A DNA stretch of 64,000 nt from Spinacia oleracea (taxonomy: Eukaryota; Streptophyta; Magnoliopsida; Caryophyllales; Amaranthaceae): assembly GCF_020520425.1 (NCBI RefSeq), contig NC_079492.1:138946361-139010360 (forward strand), read 5' to 3'. The notes beneath the pieces were generated by a model. The model had not been told where the DNA came from. It ran no database searches and worked only from the letters and a program-made list of their open reading frames with translations. Both the position numbers and the translations under genes were made by a program. Below are positions 35,688 to 44,745 of the stretch, one piece after another. Numbering within the stretch: position 1 is the stretch's first letter; every line of letters begins with the position of its first letter.

Positions 35688-35927
35688 CAGGGCATATTGT
35701 TTCCAATGTAGAAGTAATTCCACAGGTTGCCAAAATATCATTAAAAAGAGGTTCAGCATGCTGTGAAAGTATATCAGCCTTGATGAGACAAAAGCACGTC
35801 GTGTCATCCATAACAGCGCTTGATAAAGCTGGACAACATGGTTGTAGCGCAGCGGGTGCATAATTTTGAGCTTTAGCAGTTTCCAAACATGGTCCAATGT
35901 TTTCCCAACAAGGAGCAGCTTCTTGTG
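35688..35927 (-). CDS. Lipid-transfer-like gene, minus locus, exon B (second eight-cysteine module)
   Basis: From the acceptor TCATCAG the phase-1 frame gives AQEAAPCWENIGPCLETAK, then QPCCPALSS, TTCFCLIKAD, ATCGITS and ICPG, all eight cysteines with spacing C-x6-C-x16-CC-x12-C-x-C-x21-C-x9-C. Its 240 bases are exactly 80 codons. About 60 of 75 residues match exon A of the same locus, so B looks like a recent duplicate of A. A lone ATG at 35940 is in frame but gives no signal peptide. As an internal exon it keeps the frame open from A through C. Confidence 0.65.
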
Positions 35928-36023
35928 CTGATGACAGCATAAATATTACGGAGTACTACGTAAATTGTTTTGTTTAGGACTATATATATCCACATAAAGC
36001 TATAAAATATTGCTTTCCTTCTA

Positions 36024-36293
36024 CTTCCTCCTTCCTCCGTCTTTTAATACTCGCAACGTTTGTTAGTTTCACGCATGCCAATGCACAACTTTGATCATTT
36101 ATATCTTAAATTCTCTTTATGCAAAAATTATAAAAAGTTGATATTTTGAAAATACACATTGAGACGAATCTAACAAGATCCCACATGACTATATATGTTT
36201 TATCTTATATAAAAAACACTACAAATAGTCAAAGTAGATTATATGAATAGTGGCAAAAGTCCAAACGTTGCGAGTATTAAAAGACGGAGGAAT
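36024..36293. mobile_element. Stowaway-like MITE in intron A-B of the minus locus
   Basis: Ends CTTCCTCCGTC (36031-36041) and GACGGAGGAA (36283-36292), with a short CTTCCTCC expansion at the left. The interior matches 4843-5101. It lies within the 475-base stretch between exons A and B. Confidence 0.8.
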
Positions 36294-36402
36294 TATTTAC
36301 TTGCAACCAAACATCCCTAAGTTTTATTATTAATTAATTTTAAATCAAACTCATAAAGGTGATAATTAAGAGCTAGTGTTGTTCTTTATACTACGTACAT
36401 AC

Positions 36403-36712
36403 CAGGGCATATTGTTTCAAAAGTTCCAGCAATTCTGCACGTTGCCAAAATCTCATTAAAAATAGGTTCAGCGTGTTGTGAAACTACATCAGCCTTGGCG
36501 AGACAAAAGCACGATGTGTCGTCGGTCACAGCGCTTGATAAAGCTGGACAACAAGGTTCTACCGCGGCCGATGCATAATTTTGAGCTTTAGCAGTTTCCA
36601 AACAAGGTGTAATATTCTCCCAACAAGGAGCAGCTTGTTGTGCTAATGAGGGTATAATTGTTAATGACAACAAAAATATGATTCCCACATCCATAAAAGT
36701 TATTGAACCCAT
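36403..36712 (-). CDS. Lipid-transfer-like gene, minus locus, exon A (signal peptide + eight-cysteine module)
   Basis: The ATG at 36712 starts MGSITFMDVGIIFLLSLTII, a signal peptide likely cleaved near residue 24. A full eight-cysteine module follows, with Cys at residues 30, 37, 54, 55, 68, 70, 92 and 102. The pattern is that of the plant LTP/2S-albumin superfamily; four disulfides would enclose a lipid-binding cavity. The exon ends in phase 1 at CCCTG followed by GTATGT. Exons A+B+C total 831 bases, an uninterrupted 276-codon frame with a predicted order of signal peptide, module 1, module 2 and Pro-rich tail. An upstream in-frame start at 36814 is rejected because it lies before the TATA box. 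If unspliced, A alone gives a 108-residue protein ending PGMYVV. Confidence 0.75.
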
Positions 36713-36784
36713 TTTGTTTATGAATGAGATAATTAAGAAATATAAGGTAAAGATTATGAATGAGACTAGAAAGATTAAAGGTGA

Positions 36785-36794
36785 GTTTATATAG
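36785..36794 (-). promoter_or_regulatory. TATA box of the minus-strand lipid-transfer-like gene
   Basis: The minus strand reads CTATATAAAC about 75 bases before the ATG, followed by TTTAATCTTT, CTCATTCATAATC and TTTACCTTATATTTCTTA, as at the plus locus. Confidence 0.65.
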
Positions 36795-36814
36795 GGCAGA
36801 GAAATAGAATGCAA

Positions 36815-37448
36815 TAATTAAATAAATATAGAGTACGTAATCATCAAGTTGCAGATATATTAAGCATACTTAATTACGATGCTCATTGACTTCCTCCAAT
36901 TCAAGTACTACGTATGTGTTAAGATTATTTTGACGGGGTTAATTAAGCATTATTGAATAGCTAGTTACGTAGTTATAATGTAATATTATGAATTCACTAT
37001 GAATGATTTTCTTAGAAGATTCGGCTTTTCATAATGATCGTATCGGTCAAAGACAATCTCTTTGGGAAAGTAGATATTGGTTTGTTCTTTCGTTAAATCG
37101 GTAAGACTCTATTGCATGTGCACCTAGTGTACAAGATATTTTGTACACCATGCTTTTCTATTGGTTAAAATGATATACTTATTATCTTTCACTCTCAATT
37201 TTTAGTGGGTTTGATGATTGTACATGTAGCCTTTTCGAAACTGGCATAAAGGCTAGAGCTGACTAATCGAGTCTCAGCTCACACATTAGTTCAATCTTTC
37301 TTTTACAATTTACTCTTTGGAAGGCCAGGAGGCCCATGAAGGAATTACAATTTTTTAGGTTTACCAAAAGGTGGTTTACATACGCTTATTGTTGGACTCT
37401 CTTACATTAACACTATAATAAAAAGGAGAAAAGTACCAAAACATAATA
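36815..37448. other. Upstream region of the minus lipid-transfer-like gene
   Basis: No gene recognised. Contains CAACTTGATGATTAC on the minus strand, also found near 23700. Confidence 0.4.
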
Positions 37449-37457
37449 TATGATTAT

Positions 37458-37798
37458 GGGTGATGATAAAGGTCGCAAGTTGCGACAACATTTAATTGTC
37501 GCAATCTTACGTGTCGCAGTTTAATTGGTACATATAAGCGCCATGTATGCTATGCGTCATCAGAATATTTTTACTATCAATTCAATATTTTTACTATAAA
37601 AATATATAAATAAGGTAATCAATGTAAAGAAGGAAGCAAATTAGAATATTAAGATTTTCCTACCTTTTTTTGAAGGTATATAATAGATCATATAAGTTAA
37701 ATATTTTAGTTTCCAATTTAAACCATGACACATAAGCATGTCATGTCATCATTGTGACACGGCTTAAAGGTCGCATGTTGCGACCTTTATCATTTTCG
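37458..37798. mobile_element. Mutator-like MITE with 9-bp target duplication
   Basis: The left end GGGTGATGATAAAGGTCGCA and right end TGCGACCTTTATCATTTTCG are inverted over TGATAAAGGTCGCA. The 9-bp direct repeat TATGATTAT flanks it (37449-37457 and 37799-37807), the length expected for Mutator-like elements. 341 bases, no coding capacity. Confidence 0.8.
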
Positions 37799-37807
37799 TA
37801 TGATTAT

Positions 37808-38324
37808 ATACATTATCTTTATTACGTATACGCTTTTGCAAACTACAAGAACACCGCCTAGAGTTTCCTCGAACATTTGATCGACATTGATGTTGATAAT
37901 TGAAAAATTTGTCAAAAACTTCCTTATAAAATTGTACTTTTGCGAAAAATAACCTTATACTCCCTTCTTATTTGAAAAATAGATACATTTTTTTTAAATG
38001 CCTGTATTTTAAGAAGAGATACATTTTTCTTTTTTTCCAATTATTTAATATTTCTCTCTTTCTTGTGGTTCCCACACTTACTCACATAAATAATTCACCA
38101 ACTATCTCACTTTTATCTTATTTTAATAAATTCAACTCACTCTTCTAAAATTATGTGATTGGAGATTCCCCTCTAATGAACTGTTGTTGGTGTTCATCCT
38201 AATAAAGCTTCTTTAAATTTCTTTCTTTTTCCCCTCTAATCACGAGTTTCATAATAATATAGATGCACTTTCGAAAAACAAAAAACAAATATTCATAATA
38301 AATGAGAAATCGTCATATTAGGAT
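37808..38324. other. Spacer without recognised gene
   Basis: AT-rich. The word AGATACATTTTT occurs twice (37980 and 38024), possibly the remains of a small inverted element. No coding region seen. Confidence 0.4.
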
Positions 38325-38503
38325 GAACTTATGTTCATACTAATATGATGTATATATTATGATGTATCACTTTCGCATAAATATAAAGAAAGAGACTATA
38401 GGAAGTCAATATATTAAATGGATTCAAATTGTCAGTACGTATGATGTCTGTCTTTTTATTTTCTGGTAAATGAGAGAGACATAGTCACATAGCCCCAAAG
38501 AAA
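38325..38503. repeat. Third copy of the 17320-17510 / 22390-22560 flank
   Basis: Same direction and order of words: ATTATGATGTATCACTTTCG, ACTATAGGAAGTCAATATAT, TTTTCTGGTAAATGAGAG. It is followed, as after 22560, by sequences like GCAAAGTTGAATCATT and GGGCGGTATACTATAC (near 38950 and 39063), with different insertions between. Confidence 0.75.
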
Positions 38504-38504
38504 T

Positions 38505-38814
38505 ACTACCTCCGTTCCTATATGTGCTTCACGGTTATTATTTTTACGCAAATTGAGGTAAAAGAGAGGGTGAGCAAGTGAGGTACGGAGTAGTTATATT
38601 AAACTGATATCTTATTTTAGTGTGAAAGTAGATGAATAAATTATGCAATTAAGTGGGCCAGTAAATATTGCAAGTGGGTGAATAAAAAAAGTAAGAATAT
38701 AGGGTATAATTGTAAACATTTTGTATTACAAAAATAGAATAAAACATAAGGGCAAAGAACTTTCAGGAAAAAACTTAAATGAAAAGCGTAAAAAATTTCA
38801 AGAACGGAAGTAGT
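38505..38814. mobile_element. Stowaway-like MITE
   Basis: Ends ACTACCTCCGTTC and GAACGGAAGTAGT are inverted repeats with TA-type flanks. About 310 bases, AT-rich and non-coding. Confidence 0.65.
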
Positions 38815-39764
38815 AGTCAAACATAAACGGTAATGTTCTAGGAAATAGTAACATTTTATCGGAATTTTACGTGGTGATGTTGTTTCTTGCATAGTTGCAT
38901 GCAAAAAAAATTAAACATTAGATTAGACATACGCGCATCGGCGCATGGCAAAGTTGAATCATTCGTGGTGATCGACATTTAGTTATACATCATGTTGTTA
39001 TACATTGCTATCTTAAATCATTGACCAATTTAATTAACTTACTCAGATAAGAAATTTATTATGGGCGGTATACTATACATTCAGTGGCGGATCTAGAAAT
39101 TTGGTGGTAGTGCACTATCAACCCGTTTGACCATGCTAAAAACATACAAATTTATTTACGTTTACCTTAAATAAAAAGGCATCTCCATATCCAATTTACA
39201 ATTAAGTATCATCCTCATACTCATTTGAGTTGTTTACATAACCAACATCAAATCGAGCACACAACCCATGTAGAATGTGAAATTAACTTTCCGCATTATG
39301 ATTTCCCAGCCAAACTTCAACAATAACCAAGTAAACCAACAATAAACAAATGTTCCCTCGAGAAAAACAATAAACCAATGTAAAATTAATTATAACGACT
39401 AACTCCAAGTACGTAAACCAACAATAAACAAATGTTCCCTCGGAAAAAAAAACAATAAACCTATGTAAAGTTAATTATAATGACTAACTTCAACTAAGTT
39501 GATCAATTTCCTTTATCAAAAAAAAAAAAAAAAGTTGATCAATTTCCTCAATTTCTTGTTCTTAATCAATTATTTGAAAACTTTAAGGTTAGGCAAATAC
39601 ATGTTTCTTTAGATTGCAAAAATTACACTGCTTGAATATCTGAATCTGTTTACAAATTATAAAACATAATTGCACAAAATAATTCAAATACAATTTAATT
39701 AGAAATTTTAATTGAAAATACAATAATAAAACAGACCTTGCTCTGTCGACCACCACTGCGGGCT
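38815..39764. other. AT-rich spacer with hAT-end-like word and a local duplication
   Basis: CAGTGGCGGATCTAG at about 39081 looks like one end of a hAT element, but no partner end is found. A segment of about 80 bases with ACCAACAATAAACAAATGTTC is duplicated in tandem (about 39335-39414 and 39415-39495). No gene. Confidence 0.45.
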
Positions 39765-40267
39765 GTCAAAGCTTTTCAATGTAATAAAGGTCGAGAATTT
39801 GACAATGACCCCTTTCATAAATTATGTGAACAAAATGGGATGACTTTTCGCTTCCCTTGCACCCATACCACTCCATAAAATGGCAAAGCAGAACGGAAAA
39901 TAAAAACAATCAATAATATTGTTCGCACTTTGCTTACTCCCATAAAAAAAATCCTAGGCTATAAAACGCCGACACATATTCTTTACCAAAATAATCCTTC
40001 GTATAAACATCTACGGACTACGGGTCTTTGGGTGTCTATGTTTCACTCCCTTTCCCTCTACACAAATACATAAACTCCAAGCTCGTTCTACTCCGTGTGT
40101 CTTTTTGGGACATCTAGTTGGAAAATAGTCATAGCCAGGCATGTGTATTTTGATGAAAATATTTTTCCCTTTTCATCTCCAAATTATTATGAATTTTTGG
40201 AGGAAGAAAATAATCATCTTAGAATTCATTTACTTCACCAACGTGCTTCTGACCCAAATCCACCCTT
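39765..40267 (+). pseudogene. Decayed Ty1/copia pol, left part (integrase)
   Basis: The plus strand reads as a copia integrase with stops and shifts: GREFDNDPFHKLCEQNG, then a stop, then NGKAERKIKTINNIVRTLL and further C-terminal words. Integrase joins the DNA copy to the host genome; this one is dead. The same pol continues at 62809 because element E1 inserted here (left duplication CCCTT at 40263-40267). The element's own LTRs are not in the window. Confidence 0.8.
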
Positions 40268-40579
40268 TGAAGGAAATAATGCCCTTGGTCCAAGTATGCA
40301 TTCTATGTTAAGTCTAATAAATGCGGTTCAGTATTAATTAACAAGTTAATAATTCAGTGAGATCAAGTGAGCTGAATGCCTAGCTAGAGGCCGCTTCAGT
40401 TCAAGTGGAATTAATGATATTAATCCACAGCTTACTCTTGACTGAACCCGTAGGGTCACACAAATAGTACGTAAACGGATCAAGTATTTAATGGCATTGA
40501 ATACTCTATCTATGGATATTCGGAATCGACGGATCTTGGTTTCAGTGGGAGCTGAGATCGTCACAGGCAAGAAATGAAT

Positions 40580-40890
40580 ACTCCGGAAACGATGATATTA
40601 CCGGAAACGGAAATATGGATCGTATCGGAAATATAAATATTATCCAAGTCGTAGATGTTGCCGGAAACGGAAACATGGTACGTATCGGAAAATATTATCA
40701 GAAATGGAAATATTACCAGAATCGGAAATATTGCCGGAAACGGAAATATTGTCAGAATCGGAAATATTACCGGAATCGGAAAATAATTCCGGAAACGGAA
40801 ATATTAAATATTTGTTCGAAACGGAAATTAATTCCGGAATCGGAAATATTAAATATTGTTCGTATCGGAAATGAATTCCGGAATCGGAAA
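40580..40890. repeat. GGAAAYGGAAATATT array in the LTR promoter region
   Basis: About fifteen imperfect copies of a 15-20-base unit, CCGGAATCGGAAATATT. The same array is in the other three LTRs (about 43640-43955, 52695-53010 and 61690-62010). It lies upstream of the TATA box, in the U3 part, so it could hold repeated binding sites. The short frames over it are repeat artefacts. Confidence 0.8.
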
Positions 40891-41309
40891 ATTTAATCGG
40901 AAGCGCATCGTACGAATAAGCATCGGACGAGGCCTGCCGGACGAGGCCCAGCACGAAGCCAGGCCATCGCCCAGCAAGCCAAGCGCGCCGCACAAACAGC
41001 CACGCCAGGCCCAGCGCAAGGCCAGGCCCAGCAGGCTGCGCAGCGCGCGCGGGAGCTGCGTGGGCTTGCAGCTCGCAGGCCTCGCTGCGTGGGCTGCTGC
41101 TCGTGCGCACGCATGGGCGGCCCATCGTGGCTGCCGTGTGTGCGTGTGTAAGTGTTTGTGTTCGTGCACGTTTCCTAAAACGTGCAGAGTTCGGTTAATG
41201 ATTAAATTCCTAATTCTATTTGATAAATTAATTAAATTAGAGTTCTTGTAGGATTCTAGGTTTAATCAATTTGTATCTGAATAGAATTCCAATTCCCTTT
41301 CCATACCCC

Positions 41310-41317
41310 TATAAATA
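41310..41317 (+). promoter_or_regulatory. TATA box of E1 LTR
   Basis: TATAAATA in CCCCTATAAATATG. Equivalents: 44377-44384, 53412-53419 and 62440-62447. Confidence 0.7.
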
Positions 41318-41674
41318 TGTGGCCTGGGTTCACAATTTATAACGAGTTTTAAAAGTATTCAAAGTGAGTTTTTGAGAGAAAAATTCAGCCACACATCTTG
41401 CTCAAAAGTGCCGAAAATTCTAGTACCTTAAGGGCGATTCTAGTTGGTCAATCTTAAGGCGGATCCGGACGTGCTGTGGACTATCTACGGAGGGACGACA
41501 CTTGGAGTCCTAAAGACTTGTTCTTGTTCGGTTCGGGCGCAGCTAGGGAGGGCACGCAACAAAGAGTATGCATCTAAATTATGCTATATGATTATGTGTA
41601 AATAATATGTAATCCTGGGTTAATGGTTGTTTCCGCATGATTTATGTAATATCATATGTATCATAACCTAACAG

Positions 41675-41690
41675 TGGTATCACGAGCCCC
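41675..41690 (+). other. E1 primer-binding site
   Basis: TGGTATCACGAGCCCC starts one base after the LTR, close to the initiator tRNA-Met complement with one extra C. The same is seen in E2 at 44747-44762. Confidence 0.75.
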
Positions 41691-43231
41691 TTATTATTTT
41701 CATAATCTAATTTGCATAAACATGGTTAAATATTACAAATTTGCAAGAATTAAAAGGGGTGATTAATTTTCGTAATTGTTAATTAATTGCAAATTGCGTT
41801 TATTTAATTATACGTACGCAGTTTTTCGGCAGTTTCTTCGTTACTCATCCAAATCGAGTTATTTTTGTGTCAATTCCGCATGTAAAAGGCATTCTAAAAT
41901 TTTGACAAAAAGAATATTTTTCTGCCGAACCCAGAATTCTCAAATTCGAAGCCTAACTATGACTTTTCGAAGGTTTTAGTTTTTCGAATGCAAAATTTCG
42001 TAAATTTAAGATGTTAAATTAAATATTTGCGATTCTTGTTGATAAATCTTGAATTTTTGATTGACCTATTGCATATGTTTAACAAGTTTGAATGCCTAGT
42101 CTTGTTAATTATGCAATCTAATTTGTAATTATGATTAATTTGTTGAAAATTAGAATAATTTAGAATTAATTTGATTTTCATAATTAATTGTAATTTAATT
42201 AGAAACCTATGATTAAAAACCACCATAAAAATTGTAAATTTATGATAAATTTTAAATTTTTATGACCTAGACTTGAATCCATAACAATCGGAAATCAATT
42301 GGATAATAAATTTTCGATTTTTCGCCCTAAAATTATGAAATTAATAATATTTATTAATTTGTCATTAATTTTATAAATTTTAAATTTTTTATGCGATTCG
42401 TTCATATAACTTGCACGCACAAAGCAATGGACGCTTCGTGTTACCCTTAAGGGGTGTTGTATAATGCGGGCATGCGACGACGAGCAAGGGAGCTCGTCGC
42501 CCGTGCGGCACGAATGCAATGAGCAAGGGCGTAGTGCACGAGCACAAGGCAGCAGCCCTGCCTTGTGTCGTGGGCCACGAGCAATGGATGAATGGGCATG
42601 GGCGAAGGGCGAGCCAAGGCAGTCGCGTGTGGGCAGCAAGCGAGCTGCGCCACAACGCGCACTGCCTCGCGCATGAGCGCGCAGCCTCGCGCGCAGCGAG
42701 CGCAAGCTCGCGTGCCACGAGCGCTGCGCCCAGCGTTGCTCGCGCGCACAGCGAGCGATGTCGCGCGCCCAGCGAACGAGCTCGCGCGCACAGCGAGCGA
42801 TGTCGCGCGCCCAGCGAGCGATGTCGCGCGCACAGCGAGCGATGTCGCGCGCCAAGCGAGCGATGGCTCGCGCGCACTGCAAGCGATGGCTCGCGTGCGA
42901 CGAGCGCTGGCGCGCGCGCAGCGAGCACCACAGCGTGCGGAGGCTTGCGATGGTGATGCAGCAGCTATGCGACGAGCGCATGGGCTGCGCGCACATGGCC
43001 AGCGATGGCTGTGTGCGTGCGGCTCATGGGCGTGCAATGCGTAGGGTGTTTGCGTTACGATTAGATCGTTTTGAATGTTTAATTTGAAAATTTCAGTTCA
43101 CGTAATTTTAATTAATTTTAAAATTAATAATTTAAATTATTTTCTTGGATTTTAATTTTGAATATTGTAATTATAATAAATGTTATTTATTCTAATTATT
43201 TTACTAAAATTAAAATCATGAATTAATTTAA
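41691..43231 (+). other. E1 5' leader, first part
   Basis: Non-coding leader between primer site and gag. It is AT-rich to about 42455, then strongly GC-rich to about 43040 with 21-base repeats. It is interrupted at 43232 by the Mutator-like insertion and resumes at 55276. The left 9-bp duplication TTAATTTAA is 43223-43231. Confidence 0.8.
42740..42895. repeat. 21-bp GC-rich tandem repeats in E1 leader
   Basis: About seven units of TCGCGCGCACAGCGAGCGATG and close variants. Because the unit is a multiple of three, it opens long Ala/Arg/Ser frames on both strands, which are not called as genes. E2 has a related array with a different unit order at about 45794-45955. Confidence 0.85.
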
Positions 43232-43330
43232 CGGTTTTTTCATGAAATGCCCCTGAGGTTTCACGAAATTCACCAAATACCCCTGCGTGTTTCAAAATAC
43301 ATAGTATACCCCTATTTGAACTTAGAGTGC

Positions 43331-44745
43331 TGAAGGAAATAATGCCCTTGGTCCAAGTATGCATTCTATGTTAAGTCTAATAAATGCGGTTCAATATTAA
43401 TTAACAAGTTAATAATTCAGTGAGATCAAGTGAGCTGAATGCCTAGCTAGAGGCCGCTTCAGTTCAAGTGGAATTAATGATATTAATCCACAGCTTACTC
43501 TTGACTGAACCCGTAGGGTCACACAAATAGTACGTAAACGGATCAAGTATTTAATGGCATTAAATACTCCATCTATGAATATTCGGAACCGACGGATCTT
43601 GGTTTCAGTGGGAGCTAAGATCGTCACAGGCAAGAAATGAATACTCCGGAAACGATGATATTGCCGGAAACGGAAATATGGATCGTATCGGAAATATAAA
43701 TATTATCCAAGTCGTAGATGTTGCCGGAAACGGAAACATGGTACGTATCGGAAAATATTATCGGAAATGGAAATATTGCCAGAATCGGAAATATTGCCGG
43801 AAACGGAAATATTGTCAGAATCGGAAATATTACCGGAATCGGAAAATAATTCCGGAAACGGAAATATTAAATATTTGTTCGAAACGGAAATTAATTCCGG
43901 AATCGGAAATATTAAATATTGTTCGTATCGGAAATGAATTCCGGAATCGGAAAATTTAATCGGAAGCGCATCGTACGAATAAGCATCGGACGAGGCCTGC
44001 CGGACGAGGCCCAGCACGAAGCCAGGCCATCGCCCAGCAAGCCAAGCGCGCCGCACAAACAGCCACGCCAGGCCCAGCGCAAGGCCAGGCCCAGCAGGCT
44101 GCGCAGCGCGCACAGCGCGCACATCACGCGCAGCGCGCAGCGCGCGCGGGCGCTGCGTGGGCTGCTGCTCGCGCGCACGCATGGGGGCCCATCGTGGCTG
44201 CCGTGCGTGTGTGTGCAAGTGTTTGTGTTCGTGCACGTTTCCTAAAACATGCAGAGTTCGGTTAATGATTAAATTCCTAATTCTATTTGATAAATTAATT
44301 AAATTAGAGTTCTTGTAGGATTCTAGGTTTAATTAATTTGTATCTGAATAGGATTTCGATTCCCTTTCCATACCCCTATAAATATGAGGCTAGGGCTCAC
44401 AATTTATAACAAGTTTCAAAGTATTCAAAAAAGTGAGTTTTTTGAGAGAAAATTAAAACACACATCTTGCTCATAAAAGTGCCGAAATTTTCTAGTACCT
44501 TAAGGGCGATTCTAGTTGGTCAATCTTAAGGCGGATCCGGACGTGCTGTGGACTATCTACGGAGGGACGACACTTGGAGTCCTAAAGACTTGTTCTTGTT
44601 CGGTTCGGGCGCAGCTAGGGAGGGCACGCAACAAAGAGTATGCATCTAAATTATGCTATATGATTATGTGTAAATAATATGTTGTCCTGGGTTAATGGTT
44701 GTTTCCGCATGATCTATGTAATGTCATATGTATCATAACCTAACA
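43331..44745 (+). repeat. E2 5' LTR
   Basis: 1415 bases. It shares AATAGGATTTCGATTCCC and ATGAGGCTAGGG with 52383-53780 only. The TATA box is at 44377-44384. Confidence 0.92.

Larger units (their letters stand above)
40268..41673 (+). repeat. E1 5' LTR
   Basis: 1406 bases. The upstream part holds an array of GGAAACGGAAATATT-like repeats (40580-40890), then a GC-rich stretch (40930-41130) and a TATA box (TATAAATA, 41310-41317). It ends TAACA before the primer site. Confidence 0.92.

Noticed and set aside
35650..35940. Exon B as a self-standing minus-strand gene starting at the ATG at 35940
   Set aside because: It would lack the signal peptide found in exon A and the promoter words. The in-phase acceptor just inside the ATG fits an internal exon better.
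40615..41251. Frames with RNRKYYRKRK-like and Ala/Arg-rich content in the copia LTR
   Set aside because: Artefacts of the GGAAAYGGAAATATT array and the adjacent GC-rich part; they recur in all LTR copies and overlap on both strands.
42740..42895. CRISPR-like regular repeats
   Set aside because: Head-to-tail repeats without unique spacers, in a plant retroelement leader; not a CRISPR array.
42295..43087. Several long Ala/Arg/Ser-rich frames on both strands in the E1 leader (and 45457-46139 in E2)
   Set aside because: They follow from a GC-rich 21-base repeat whose length is a multiple of three, which keeps many frames open on both strands. No domain or start context supports a gene.
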